NCBI RefSeq assembly: GCF_000178855.1
Contig: NZ_ADVG01000004.1
Span: forward strand, 868,001-932,000
Direction of reading: 5' to 3'
From: Ktedonobacter racemifer DSM 44963
GTDB taxonomy: Bacteria > Chloroflexota > Ktedonobacteria > Ktedonobacterales > Ktedonobacteraceae
DNA: 64,000 nucleotides
Shown here: one piece after another, positions 16,652 through 25,740 of the stretch
How the letters are laid out: each line of letters begins with the position of its first letter
Position numbering within the stretch: position 1 is the first letter of the stretch
Program-made: the position numbers and the translations under genes
Notes under the pieces: model-generated
What the model saw: the letters and a program-made list of their open reading frames with translations, nothing else
Told to the model about the DNA's origin: nothing
Database searches by the model: none

Positions 16652-17839
16652 ATGGCCGCGAACTGGTGGGAGACGCTTACCGAGCTCGTAACAACACTTG
16701 AAGAGAGGCGTATTGACTATACCATTTTGAACCGCGCCGCCCTCTATGCTCAGGGCGCCCTCGAAGAGGTTCCCCGTACTATAGATATCTCCATCCAATG
16801 GGACCTCTTCGCGCACGCGCACGAGCTCCTGCCCTCAGGCTCCATCACCCACGAAGGGAATACGGCTCGCTTCTCCTTCCGCAAACAGCCGTTCCGTGTG
16901 ACGCTCTCCTGTCAGTACAATACGGTCGTGGCGACCGATCCCGACCGCCTACGCATCGAACATGCTGGACGCCACTTCTGGGTCAAGGCGCCAGACTATT
17001 ACGTGCGCACGCTTTCCCCCGAGGATGAGTTAGTACGTGTCATCAAGGCCTACTGGCAGCGCTTACAAGAGCAAAACAATCGGTTAAACATGCAGGCCTG
17101 GAACCAGGACACCTACGACGCCTGGCTGGCACGCTTTGGCTCACCCCAGGAGGCCGCGCAACGCATTCTGAAAGATCCTCGTGGACGCCTGGGCTCGCTC
17201 GTACACCATCTGCCAGAGGTACAGGGAAAGAAGATTATCAACCTGCTAGGTTCGCATGGAGCCAAGGCCATCGCCCTGGCCCAGCTCGGCGCCCGGGCTA
17301 CCGTCGTCGATATCTCCGAGGGGAATGCACGCTATGCCCGCGACGTGGCCCAGGCCGCCGGAGTCGATTTGCGCTATATTGTCTCCGATGTGTTAAGCCT
17401 GCCAGAGAGCGAGTTAGATGCCAGCTATGACCTGGTGCTCCTGGAACTGGGTGTGCTCCACTACTTCGTGGACCTGGAACCCCTCTTCAGCATTATCAAG
17501 CGCCTGCTCCGCCCTGGTGGTCTGCTCCTGCTCCAGGACTTCCACCCCATCTCGACCAAGCTGATTATCTCCAAAGGTGCCAAACATAAAGTCAAGGGCA
17601 ACTACTTCGACAAAGCGCTTATCACCAAACCCGTGGCCCTGAGCAAGCATCTCCCCACAGGGGAACAGGAAAATGCTCCCATAGTGTACCAGCGTCAATG
17701 GACCCTCGGCGAGGTCGTTACCGCCGTCGCCACCTCTGATCTCATCATTTCCTCCCTGGACGAGGAACCCAATCCCAAACTCGACGATATCGGCATCCCC
17801 AAACTCTTCACCCTCACCGCCCGCAACGCCACGCCGTAA
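16652..17839 (+). CDS. Two-domain protein: nucleotidyltransferase-like region plus SAM-dependent methyltransferase
   Basis: 395 residues. Residues 1-130 (TLEERRIDYTILNRAALYAQG...RTIDISIQWD) resemble the nucleotidyltransferase-fold domains that carry a paired Asp in strand context, but the catalytic signature is weak. Residues 140-395 form a class I methyltransferase: glycine-rich motif I in INLLGSHGAKAIALAQLGA followed by ATVVDIS, then DLVLLELGVLHYF and LLRPGGLLLLQDFHP. The methyltransferase part moves a methyl group from SAM to an unknown substrate. Start is uncertain: ATG 16652 has AAGGGAG upstream, whereas ATG 16625 would give a nearly leaderless message. A large terminator hairpin follows. 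Confidence 0.8.
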   Translation: MAANWWETLTELVTTLEERRIDYTILNRAALYAQGALEEVPRTIDISIQWDLFAHAHELLPSGSITHEGNTARFSFRKQPFRVTLSCQYNTVVATDPDRLRIEHAGRHFWVKAPDYYVRTLSPEDELVRVIKAYWQRLQEQNNRLNMQAWNQDTYDAWLARFGSPQEAAQRILKDPRGRLGSLVHHLPEVQGKKIINLLGSHGAKAIALAQLGARATVVDISEGNARYARDVAQAAGVDLRYIVSDVLSLPESELDASYDLVLLELGVLHYFVDLEPLFSIIKRLLRPGGLLLLQDFHPISTKLIISKGAKHKVKGNYFDKALITKPVALSKHLPTGEQENAPIVYQRQWTLGEVVTAVATSDLIISSLDEEPNPKLDDIGIPKLFTLTARNATP

Positions 17840-17864
17840 ACATGGCGCCCATGAAGAAAAAACT

Positions 17865-17919
17865 GTGTCAAAGAGTGTGGGTGGGTTGGCGAAGCCAACC
17901 CACCCACACTCTTTGACAC
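17865..17919 (+). terminator. 26-bp perfect stem, 3-base loop
   Basis: Arms 17865-17890 and 17894-17919 pair completely around GAA. It lies 25 bp after the methyltransferase stop, and there is no long T-run after it. Confidence 0.75.
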
Positions 17920-18299
17920 GCGAACCTCACAATAGAGTGTAATACTTTAACCTGCATTTCATGTTTATATTTATATTTATGAAACATAAATGCTCTATGT
18001 TTGCAGAATACGACTGGTAAGAAAAAAACAATTTCTTGCATATGTGTGATATTTCTGCCGATGCTGACGTAGTATCTGTTACTATCCCGAATTTTTCGCT
18101 GGAGAAGCTGATGGATGAGTTCTCTACTTTATCCTCGCTAACTCTGGCCAAAGCGCCTTCTCCATTGGTGTAGATGGCGCTCAGTAGCCATTGGCGCCTT
18201 CTCTCTCTTTCCAGAATATGTGCCTGACGTACAAGAGAGTCGTACTGCACCGCATCGTTTATTTGTGGTACTCTCACTATCTGGTAGCAAGGAGACCTA
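17920..18299. other. Intergenic, promoter region of the binding protein
   Basis: About 380 bp without a credible gene. It is AT-rich near 17940-18030 and should contain the promoter of the ABC binding-protein gene; no strong promoter match was identified. Confidence 0.4.
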
Positions 18300-20078
18300 A
18301 TGCAACTACACACACCAGACACCCGACCACGTACACGCATCACAACCCGTCGTTTACTCCCTCTCTTCATGGGCATCCTGATGCTCTTTGTCGCAGCCTG
18401 TGGCGGTGGCAACAACACCTCAACCAGCAGCGGCAAGGCCCCGGATGACCAGCAGATCCTGGTCAAACCCGTTGAAGGTCGCTCGGAATTGCAGACCTTC
18501 GATCCCGCGCTCGCGACCGAATCGGCGGCCATCAATGCCGTCAATATGGTCTTTACTGGCCTAGTTGAGCTCGATGACAAGCTCCAGGTACAGGACCAAC
18601 TCGCGGCCTCACATTCACTGGCTGCTGATGGCGTCACCTGGACCTTTAAGCTCAAACCTGGCCTCAAGTTCAGTGATGGCACACCCCTGACCTCGGCAGA
18701 CGTGGCCTATAGCCTGGATCGGGCCCTGGCACCCGATCTCAAGTCACCTGTCTCGCCCGTGTACCTCGGCCTGCTCAAGGACGCGGATAAGCGCTTCAGC
18801 GGCGCCGTACCATCGCTCATCAATGATAGTATTTTGACGCCCGATTCCCAGACGGTGGTCCTCATTGCCAAAAGCAAAGCCGCTTATTTCTTGCAGATCC
18901 TGACCTATCAAACCTCGTTTGTGGTTGAGAAGAGCATGATCCAGAAGTATGGCAATAACTTTGCCGCTCATCTGAGCGAGGGCATCGGCGGAGATGGCCC
19001 CTTTAAAGTCGCCAGCTACACTCCTAACAAAGACATTGAATTTGTACCCAATCCCAACTACTACGGCCCCAAACCCAAACTCAAAAAGGTTGTCATGGTC
19101 TTCTACAAGCAGGCAGATACCGTCTATCGCGCCTACCAGGCGAACCAGGTAGACTCTTCCAGCGTGTCTTCTACAGAAATTGCCAGCGCCAAACAATTGC
19201 CCGACGGGCAATATCATAGCATCCCTCAGCTCGATGTCGAATACTTTACCATGAATTACCTGGCAAAACCATTTGACAATCTGAAGATTCGCCAGGCCTT
19301 TGCGCTCTCAATCGACAAGGACGCCATCGCGCATAACGTCTTCAAAGACACCGCCATCCCATCGAATCATATTGTTCCTCAGGGCATGCCGGGTTACAAT
19401 GAGAACCTGACGGCTACGCATGGCGTTACCAGCACCAAAGGTAATGTGGAACTGGCCAAGCAGCTTTTTGCCGAGGGCTTAAAAGAGGAGAGCCTTACCG
19501 TCTCTACCTTCCCCCAGATTACCTTTACCGTCTCCACCCTGGGTCTAACTGACTGGCGTAACATGTTTGCCGCTGTCCAGCAGATGTGGCAGAAGAACCT
19601 TGGCGTCACCGTCAAGATCCAGGACGAAGACTTCAACAAGCTGCTTGATGACCGCAATAGCACAGTGAACAATCCCAAAGGCATGCAGATGTGGGCGCTC
19701 GACTGGAGCTCGGATTATCCCGATCCCCAGGACTGGCTGACCCTGATCTTCGATAAGGGCTCGCCCAAAAACGCCTTCAACTATGGGCAGAACACCACGC
19801 CTCTCGCCACGGATCAGCAGGCAAACCAGCTCCTGATGGAGCAGGCCGACGTCAATGCGGATCAGCAGGCACGCCTGAAACAGTACAACCAGGCTGAGCA
19901 GGCGCTCATCAACGATGTCGCCTGGATTCCTGTCTACCAGAGCATCTCGACGCTGGTGCGCAAACCCTGCGTGGCTGGTGTAGTTGATAATCCACAGAAC
20001 TTCACTCCCCCCGACGATTGGGGCAATATCTACATCTCTGACGCGACCCCTTGCGCTAACACGAAACAGTATAGCTAA
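18300..20078 (+). CDS. Oligopeptide ABC-transporter substrate-binding lipoprotein (SBP family 5)
   Basis: 592 residues. A positively charged N-terminus and hydrophobic segment end in the lipobox LFVAAC (Cys34), so it is a secreted lipoprotein. The mature part shows family-5 (DppA/OppA) features: TFDPALATESAAINAVNMVFTGLVELD, the TWTFKLKPGLKFSDGTPLTSADVAYSLDRAL block and IRQAFALSIDKDAI. It captures peptides or similar solutes and delivers them to a permease. No permease or ATPase gene lies beside it, so its partners are elsewhere. ATG 18300 has AAGGAG four bases ahead. A hairpin closes the unit. Confidence 0.92.
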   Translation: MQLHTPDTRPRTRITTRRLLPLFMGILMLFVAACGGGNNTSTSSGKAPDDQQILVKPVEGRSELQTFDPALATESAAINAVNMVFTGLVELDDKLQVQDQLAASHSLAADGVTWTFKLKPGLKFSDGTPLTSADVAYSLDRALAPDLKSPVSPVYLGLLKDADKRFSGAVPSLINDSILTPDSQTVVLIAKSKAAYFLQILTYQTSFVVEKSMIQKYGNNFAAHLSEGIGGDGPFKVASYTPNKDIEFVPNPNYYGPKPKLKKVVMVFYKQADTVYRAYQANQVDSSSVSSTEIASAKQLPDGQYHSIPQLDVEYFTMNYLAKPFDNLKIRQAFALSIDKDAIAHNVFKDTAIPSNHIVPQGMPGYNENLTATHGVTSTKGNVELAKQLFAEGLKEESLTVSTFPQITFTVSTLGLTDWRNMFAAVQQMWQKNLGVTVKIQDEDFNKLLDDRNSTVNNPKGMQMWALDWSSDYPDPQDWLTLIFDKGSPKNAFNYGQNTTPLATDQQANQLLMEQADVNADQQARLKQYNQAEQALINDVAWIPVYQSISTLVRKPCVAGVVDNPQNFTPPDDWGNIYISDATPCANTKQYS

Positions 20079-20082
20079 CCAG

Positions 20083-20134
20083 GTAGCCGCGTACACCAGT
20101 AGCGGGCCGAAGCATGTTGCTTCGGCCCGCTACT
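20083..20134 (+). terminator. 17-bp stem hairpin of the GTAGCCGCGTAC repeat family
   Basis: Arms 20098-20114 and 20118-20134 are perfect. The left flank, from 20083, shares GTAGCCGCGTACxCCAGTAG with the hairpins at 40425 and 44327. It follows the binding-protein gene. Confidence 0.7.
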
Positions 20135-20348
20135 ACTTTGTAGGAGTCTGCGTTAGTGTATTTGTATGTTATACGTACAACACCTTCTAAGGCGCTTCAA
20201 GGGCATGCTCCGAGCCATTTTACTCAGCATTTCAATGGGTCTCTGTAGCTGTGGGTAAATATACTAGAAGGAGAATAGATTTGTCATCTTGCTCTCATAA
20301 CCTAAAGCGCGTCTCAGCTATATGCTAGCTTGCTAAGAAAGAGATATT

Positions 20349-22490
20349 ATGGCAATCCCTCCACCAGAGCAGCCGGAGCGGAACTCTCCCCAAACGGCGC
20401 AATATATATTCGAAGCTAAAATACCCAGGATCACTGCGACGCTCCCTGACATTCAGTCGCTTCCCAGGACATTAGGTACTCGTGACCTAGTCGTCTTCCT
20501 TATTTTCGATATCATTGTCCTATCGTTTGCGATGCTGATGCAGTTGGCCGGGCCATTCGCCTTACTCTACTGGCTTATAGGCACTTGCACCTTCTTCTTG
20601 CCAGGGGCAGTCGTCTTCTACTGGCTGGCGCGGCACCTGCCGGGACAGGGAAGCCCCTATGTGTGGCTCAAGAGCGTCTTCAACCCCGTCCTTGGCTTTA
20701 CGATTACCTTTAGTATCTGGCTTACAAGCATGCTCTATACTTCGACCTCGCTTCAGGAGGCGATTATCTACTTCCGCATGCTCAAACCAGCCTGGCTCTA
20801 TACCTCTTCTCAACAGGGCCTGCTCATGATTCTTATGCTCTTTCTGGCAACGGCCATCAGTTGTCTCCCACTGGCGCGTTTAAAGCACCTCCTCTTTATT
20901 GCCTGTCTCGGCTACGGCGCACTCTATATCATCCTGGGTGCTAGCGCGCTGTGGAGGCTACAGCATGGCGTGCTATGGCTCCTTCCCTGGAACCACCCGG
21001 CAACTCAGCCACTCTTGTGGCATGAGCAACCTCTATTCTATAGCTTCACGATTCTAGCCTTCCTTGGCCTAAATCATCCCCTCTTTATGGGCAGCGAGGT
21101 ACATGAGGGCCAGGCGGGCCTACGCCGAGCCTCCAAATACATCTGGTGGGGCGCTGCCATCATACCTTTCCTCTATCTGCTGGCCCTGGTCGGTGCCGCC
21201 GCGTGGACACCTGTTGTGTCAAGAAATGAAACTCAGGCTGCGATTGAACTCTGGATAAACGCCTTCGGACCAGTGGTAACATTTCCCGCCACTCTCGTGC
21301 TGGGCCTTGCTGATATCTTCCAGGCAGTCATCTTTATGGTGCTTTTTTCGCGCCTACTTATCACCCTGGCTCAACATCACCGCCTGCCTCCTGCCTTTGC
21401 ACGCATAAACGCTGCGGGGGTCCCTGTCTTTACAATGCTGGTCCAGGCCTTCACTATCCTGGTGGTCATGGTTATAGGCTTTATATTCATCCCCTCACTC
21501 TTTGAAAGCGGCAATAACGCCATAGAGATCGAGCGAACTACACATGAAATCATGTTGGCAAGCTCATTTGTCCTCTTGTTATGCTCCACATCGCTATTCT
21601 TCACCCTGCCCATAATACTAAGTTTCAATAGAGCAAAAGGCAAGAATATAGCGTCCGCAGCCAACTATAAACGCCTGGTGCTTACAGCAATCGCACTCCT
21701 GGGAACAGGTGCCACGCTAGTAGCTATCTGGGCGACACTCACACAATCCTGGGTCGCTGGACTCTCAAATGAGCACTGGGGAAGCATCATTCTGATGGTC
21801 GTATTCATCATGCTGATTCTCGGCTGGCTCTGTGGTGAGATGCCCCGCCTGAGCGTCCTGTTAAGCGACCAGAAGCGCGTGACCAGGAGCGAGAAGACAC
21901 TGCGCGAACAATTGCAGGAGGCTTATCAACAACAGGGCGTACTCTTGCTAGAGCTAGAGAAACTCTATCGCGAACAGGCATTTGCGGCAACTATTGATCC
22001 CGTGACTGAGCTTCCCAATCACCGGGCCGTGATGAGCTATATTGACGCGACTCTCGCACGGGCGCAAGCAGAGCATAGCTCCTTCATAATCATGTTTATT
22101 GACCTCGATCATTTTAAAAGCGTAAACGATCAATGGGGGCATCGAGCAGGCGATACCATTCTCTACGAGGTTGCCCAACGCTTACATGCCAATCTGCACC
22201 AGGAAGACGTCATCGGCCGCTATGGGGGAGAAGAGTTCGCCCTGATTTGCACCAATAGTGATCTGCCCACAACCAGGAAGAGAGCCAGACAACTCTGCAC
22301 CATCCTCGCAGAACGTCCCTTCCTCTGCAGTGTTCGTGATAACACATACGAGATTTCAGTGACCGCCAGCATCGGCATAGCCGCATATCCCAGGCATGGT
22401 ACCACACGCGACGCTCTCATAGAGCAAGCCGACCGCGCCATGTACCGGGCCAAACAGAAGGGACGCAATTGCATCTGCTGCTCCTCCTGA
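20349..22490 (+). CDS. Amino-acid-permease-like protein fused to a GGDEF diguanylate cyclase
   Basis: 713 residues. Residues 40-510 form an APC-superfamily permease with about 12 hydrophobic segments (TRDLVVFLIFDIIVLSFAM onward). A hydrophilic coiled-coil stretch (515-555; EKTLREQLQEAYQQQGVLLLELEKL) leads to a GGDEF domain (560-710). The domain carries the first metal site FIDLDHFKSVND (D585) and active motif GGEEF at 626-630. The inhibitory I-site RxxD reads HQED, so product feedback may be absent. It should make cyclic di-GMP at the membrane, perhaps in response to a bound or transported amino acid. Own transcription unit: AAGAAAGAG-type site upstream, palindromic terminator downstream. Confidence 0.9.
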   Translation: MAIPPPEQPERNSPQTAQYIFEAKIPRITATLPDIQSLPRTLGTRDLVVFLIFDIIVLSFAMLMQLAGPFALLYWLIGTCTFFLPGAVVFYWLARHLPGQGSPYVWLKSVFNPVLGFTITFSIWLTSMLYTSTSLQEAIIYFRMLKPAWLYTSSQQGLLMILMLFLATAISCLPLARLKHLLFIACLGYGALYIILGASALWRLQHGVLWLLPWNHPATQPLLWHEQPLFYSFTILAFLGLNHPLFMGSEVHEGQAGLRRASKYIWWGAAIIPFLYLLALVGAAAWTPVVSRNETQAAIELWINAFGPVVTFPATLVLGLADIFQAVIFMVLFSRLLITLAQHHRLPPAFARINAAGVPVFTMLVQAFTILVVMVIGFIFIPSLFESGNNAIEIERTTHEIMLASSFVLLLCSTSLFFTLPIILSFNRAKGKNIASAANYKRLVLTAIALLGTGATLVAIWATLTQSWVAGLSNEHWGSIILMVVFIMLILGWLCGEMPRLSVLLSDQKRVTRSEKTLREQLQEAYQQQGVLLLELEKLYREQAFAATIDPVTELPNHRAVMSYIDATLARAQAEHSSFIIMFIDLDHFKSVNDQWGHRAGDTILYEVAQRLHANLHQEDVIGRYGGEEFALICTNSDLPTTRKRARQLCTILAERPFLCSVRDNTYEISVTASIGIAAYPRHGTTRDALIEQADRAMYRAKQKGRNCICCSS

Positions 22491-22560
22491 GAGATTCGCA
22501 ATCTGACACACACTCTACCTACTAAGCGTGTTCCCTACGACCTTTGCCGTGCTGCCCCAC

Positions 22561-22616
22561 ATAAGTGATAGAAGAGGCTGCTCGCGCATGCGCGAGCAGC
22601 CTCTTCTATCACTTAT
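22561..22616 (+). terminator. 56-bp perfect palindrome
   Basis: Arms 22561-22588 and 22589-22616 are exactly complementary. It lies 70 bp after the permease-GGDEF gene and is followed by a short T-rich stretch, so it probably ends that transcript and also shields the IS600-type remnant beyond it. Confidence 0.75.
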
Positions 22617-22623
22617 TTATACG

Positions 22624-22828
22624 GGGAGCGGCGAGAAAACCACGAGGTCTTCAGCCTCGTGGATGAACGCCGCTCCTTACTCCTATCCCTGGCTTTCGCT
22701 GCAATTTCCTCGAATACTTGTTTTACCTCATTTCCAGAGAAGAGAAGCAGCTTTTTCCGGTATTTGCACACGAACATCAGATGAGAGAGCTTGAGGAACC
22801 TGGCATGATGCTTTGACAGGTCATCCAT
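22624..22828 (-). pseudogene. IS200-type tnpA remnant with end hairpin
   Basis: The minus strand from 22828 reads a Y1-transposase N-terminus (LKLSHLMFVCKYRKKLLLFS...VFEEIAAKA), then loses homology before the catalytic HUH and Tyr motifs. An end hairpin follows at once: outer stem 22624-22632/22669-22677, inner stem CCACGAGG 22640-22647/22655-22662. The same hairpin layout occurs at the left end of the tnpB elements at 25.7 and 35.8 kb. The copy is dead. Confidence 0.7.
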
Positions 22829-22858
22829 GAGGATCGCGCACTCACTCTCTTCATCTTC

Positions 22859-24037
22859 TCAAACTTGGGAATGGGTTTCAAATCGACCTTTTTCCCGTCT
22901 ATCATCATCAAAATAGCATAACCAGTAGACATACGCCCTTTGATAAAGTATTCCTGACCTCGATAACGCACTTTGTCGCATTTGCGCGCATCCTTGGATT
23001 TTTCCTGTCGGGATCCGTTGCTCGCTTCGCTTTCCTTTGGTTTGCTGATACTCTCCATCTGGAATGCATTTCTTGACAAACACCGTTTGTATCTGGAAAA
23101 CAGGCCGATTTCCGCGTGTCGCAATCATGGCCGCGTCAAAACAATGTTCTTTGGGCAAACCCGCAAGCAATCGATGTTCTTTCGTCACGAAGCCCCAGGT
23201 TTCTTCCGCCTCAACCTGTTTCAACAATTGCACGCGGATGCTATTCATCTGGGTCGCGTGCAGCAAATCCCCTTTTTTCTTCCCGGTGTGTTTGAGCGTA
23301 ATCATTCCCGCGTGAAGGGCATCATGACAGGTCTTGCAGAGCGTCAAGAGATTGCTTTCCTCATCGCTTCCGTGTTGGCTACGAAAGATGATGTGATGCA
23401 CCTCGAGCCGTTGATCCTTGGATTTCCCCTGGCAGTGTTGACAGGTGTAGCCATCCCGTGTGAGCACATAGGCTTTGGTATTGGCAAAACCGTAATTGAT
23501 GCCCTTCTGATAGAGCCACTTCTTTCGCAGCACCTCCGGGTTTTTGAGCGCATGCGGGTCAAAGGTTCCTGTTTCCAGCACAATGGACGAGATTGGCAAC
23601 AAGGAGTGCGCAAAGTGGATTTCTCGCAGATGGGCGTCGATCTTGCTTCTCATGGTTGGGGAGAATCGCCCAGTCTTGATGGAATTCCTCCGATGTAACC
23701 AGCGTGCAGGCCGATAGCGTGTCTTTCGGTTGCGGCGATCTCGACGATGGGTGGCTCGTTCTTTCATCGTCGTGGCAATATCATTGCGCACTTCCACTTC
23801 AGAAAGATACAAGATGCTGCCCTGTTCACTCGCGACAGCCGAACCAATCACCGCACTCCCGGTATCCACTCCCAAGGTCAAGGGTTGGGTGTAGGTACGC
23901 TCTGGCTGTGCGGACAACTTGATCGTAAAAGGGGTTCTGCGGACGACTTTGGCCTTTCCCTCTTTGAGCAACAAACGGGCAATCGCAGCAGAGCAAGGCA
24001 TAAGCGGCGTCCTATCTGCTGATACGACATAGACCAT
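22859..24037 (-). CDS. iscB: IscB-type RNA-guided nuclease, C-terminus frameshifted
   Basis: 392 residues in frame. IscB hallmarks: PLMP motif (11-14) in the N-terminal domain, RuvC-I GVDTGSAVIG (D58), arginine-rich bridge helix RRDRRNRKTRYR (98-109), RuvC-II VLETG (E155), an HNH insert with CQHC, EVHHIIFRS (H214/H215) and CKTCH, and RuvC-III HCFDAAMIA (D301). The expected C-terminal part (KVRYRGQEYFIKGRMSTGYAILM...KVDLKPIPKFEKM) lies in another frame from about 22990 downward, so one indel breaks the last 60-70 residues. ATG 24037 has AAAGGAA upstream. Family proteins cut DNA using an omega RNA made from upstream DNA. Confidence 0.88.
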   Translation of the reverse strand: MVYVVSADRTPLMPCSAAIARLLLKEGKAKVVRRTPFTIKLSAQPERTYTQPLTLGVDTGSAVIGSAVASEQGSILYLSEVEVRNDIATTMKERATHRRDRRNRKTRYRPARWLHRRNSIKTGRFSPTMRSKIDAHLREIHFAHSLLPISSIVLETGTFDPHALKNPEVLRKKWLYQKGINYGFANTKAYVLTRDGYTCQHCQGKSKDQRLEVHHIIFRSQHGSDEESNLLTLCKTCHDALHAGMITLKHTGKKKGDLLHATQMNSIRVQLLKQVEAEETWGFVTKEHRLLAGLPKEHCFDAAMIATRGNRPVFQIQTVFVKKCIPDGEYQQTKGKRSEQRIPTGKIQGCAQMRQSALSRSGILYQRAYVYWLCYFDDDRREKGRFETHSQV

Positions 24038-24360
24038 GTTCAGACGATTCCTTTCGGAAAAATACTCCGGCAAGCGCCGGGTGATGCGTATCCCTGCACT
24101 GTGACCATGCAGGGAATCCGACCTCATCTCGACAGTGTTCAAAAGGCTTTTTGCACCTGGATCACCGGGCCTTTCCTCAGCCCTACTTAAACCCAGGCGA
24201 CAGAGCAGCGGTCTGATGCGTCAACCGCAGGTGTCATGACCTTTCAAACGGTCTCATCATTTCTGATGAGGAGTCTGGTGAACTTGAGCTTCCTAAAAAG
24301 CTCCCAAACCGCAGACCCGACGATTTCCGAAGAAGCCGCTGCGTCTTCAGCTCAGTGGTA
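24038..24360 (-). ncRNA. Candidate IscB omega RNA and element left end
   Basis: The 320-bp gene-free stretch directly upstream of iscB on its strand contains several stem-loops: a 22-base hairpin around CATCAGAAATGATG, TCCCTGCA...TGCAGGGA near 24090-24115, and GAGCTTTTTAGGAAGCTC. It begins with ACCACTGAGCTGAAG, an end-like sequence. In known IscB elements the omega RNA is encoded here, with its guide taken from DNA beyond the left end. That DNA here is the 3' end of the S51 peptidase gene. RNA ends are not known. Confidence 0.6.
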
Positions 24361-24362
24361 GT

Positions 24363-25448
24363 TCACTCTTCTTCCTCTATACGCCATTGGGAGCCCTGGG
24401 GAGTGTCTTCAATCACGATGCCATAGGTGCTGAGCGTGTCGCGCAGGCGGTCGGCAAAGGGCCACTGCTTCGCGGCACGCAGGTCTGTGCGAATGGTCAC
24501 CAGGGCATCAATAAGTGGCGAGGGCAGCGCTCCCGCCAGATTCTGCTCCTCAATGCGTGGATCAAGGGTCTCGCCCGGCGCAAGCAACGTCTCAATATCG
24601 ATCGGATTGTCAACCATAGAGAGCGCCTGCTGCCCCTGCTCGATCGCTTCCGCTCCCAGCAACGTTAAGGGAAAGCTCTCGCCCGCCTGGAACTCCACCA
24701 TCTGGCCCTCGCGGATAATATGGACGCCTCCCTTGCCCTCAACGGCGATCTCGCCCGTGGCAAAGTCCAGAATACAGGCGGTATGCTCATCGATACCTAA
24801 TACAACCACGTCCTCTGGCAACTGCTTGAGCATCTTGCTGAAGCGCTCGCGCCCCATATAGCAGAAGCTTGTATCCAGGTCGGCCCCACCCTCATTATTG
24901 TTCCAGTGCGGCACAATCGCCAGGTTCATCCCAAAGGGTTTGAAGAAATCCAGCCCCTGATACCAGCTCGGCTCATCGCCAACCTTGAAAATCTCATAGA
25001 CTGGAAGACTATAAGAACTCATCGCGATAGAGGCCGCGCTGGAAACATAGAGCGCGGTACCGTTAGCATGTGCCTGGCGGATGGCATCAAAATAGGTCGT
25101 TCCCTGTAGTTCGCGTATCATATACGTTGGGCTGCCTGGCCCGGCAAGGATGGCGCGCGCATGTGTGATGGCGGCTAGCATGGCGGTCCCGGTCTCGCTC
25201 TCCTGCTCCTCCTGACGCGTCTCAATTCGTTGCGGCTGGGGGCGAAACTCACCCAGGCGCTCCCGCAGAAACCGTACAATCTTCTCCGCGACCAGCACAC
25301 GGTTGGGCTGAAAACCAGCTGGCGTATCTAAAACCGCGATGGTGCGCGGTTCTTCTAAGCGAGGTAGCATCTGACTCAGCACGCGGCGTCCAACCACAGT
25401 CGTCTCACCTGATCCTAGAATCGCGCATTGTCCCGGCATAGTCTGCAA
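24363..25448 (-). CDS. Peptidase S51 / cyanophycinase-like protein with CysRS-like C-terminal domain
   Basis: 361 residues. The first 300 resemble S51/class-I glutamine-amidotransferase-like proteins: AILGSGETT, ILAGPGSPTYMIREL and ALYVSSAASIAMSS around the expected nucleophile serine (motif differs from the classical GxSAGA), then LGIDEHTACILDF. Residues 310-356 (VTIRTDLRAAKQWPFADRLRD...GIVIEDTPQGSQWR) match the C-terminal domain of cysteinyl-tRNA synthetase, an unusual fusion. Start is a TTG at 25448 with GGAGGG seven bases upstream; ATG 25439 is the alternative. The IscB element is inserted right at its stop codon. Confidence 0.85.
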   Translation of the reverse strand: MQTMPGQCAILGSGETTVVGRRVLSQMLPRLEEPRTIAVLDTPAGFQPNRVLVAEKIVRFLRERLGEFRPQPQRIETRQEEQESETGTAMLAAITHARAILAGPGSPTYMIRELQGTTYFDAIRQAHANGTALYVSSAASIAMSSYSLPVYEIFKVGDEPSWYQGLDFFKPFGMNLAIVPHWNNNEGGADLDTSFCYMGRERFSKMLKQLPEDVVVLGIDEHTACILDFATGEIAVEGKGGVHIIREGQMVEFQAGESFPLTLLGAEAIEQGQQALSMVDNPIDIETLLAPGETLDPRIEEQNLAGALPSPLIDALVTIRTDLRAAKQWPFADRLRDTLSTYGIVIEDTPQGSQWRIEEEE

Positions 25449-25740
25449 AGTTCGCCCTCCATTTGCTATTTGCTTTTATAACAAGCTCAATTTCCCGATT
25501 AGCCTCTTTACTATTGTAGAACATAGAGCTTATATATGGTATTTTCCTTCTCATGAAATAGACATTCAGGTAGGCCAGTCCGGATGCAGTGGCTCAAAAT
25601 AATTCCTCTCATGTAGAGGAACCATGTGTTATACTAATGCGAAAATACCTCACGAAAAAACAGGCTACCCCCTTTCCCAATGAGAGTAGGTGCGCCACCG
25701 TGCCCCCGAATGGGAGTTTACAGAGAACGCGGCGAGAAAG

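Noticed and set aside
17927..18682. 251-codon minus-strand frame opposite the lipoprotein gene
   Set aside because: Most of it is antisense to the binding-protein gene and has no homology-like motifs.
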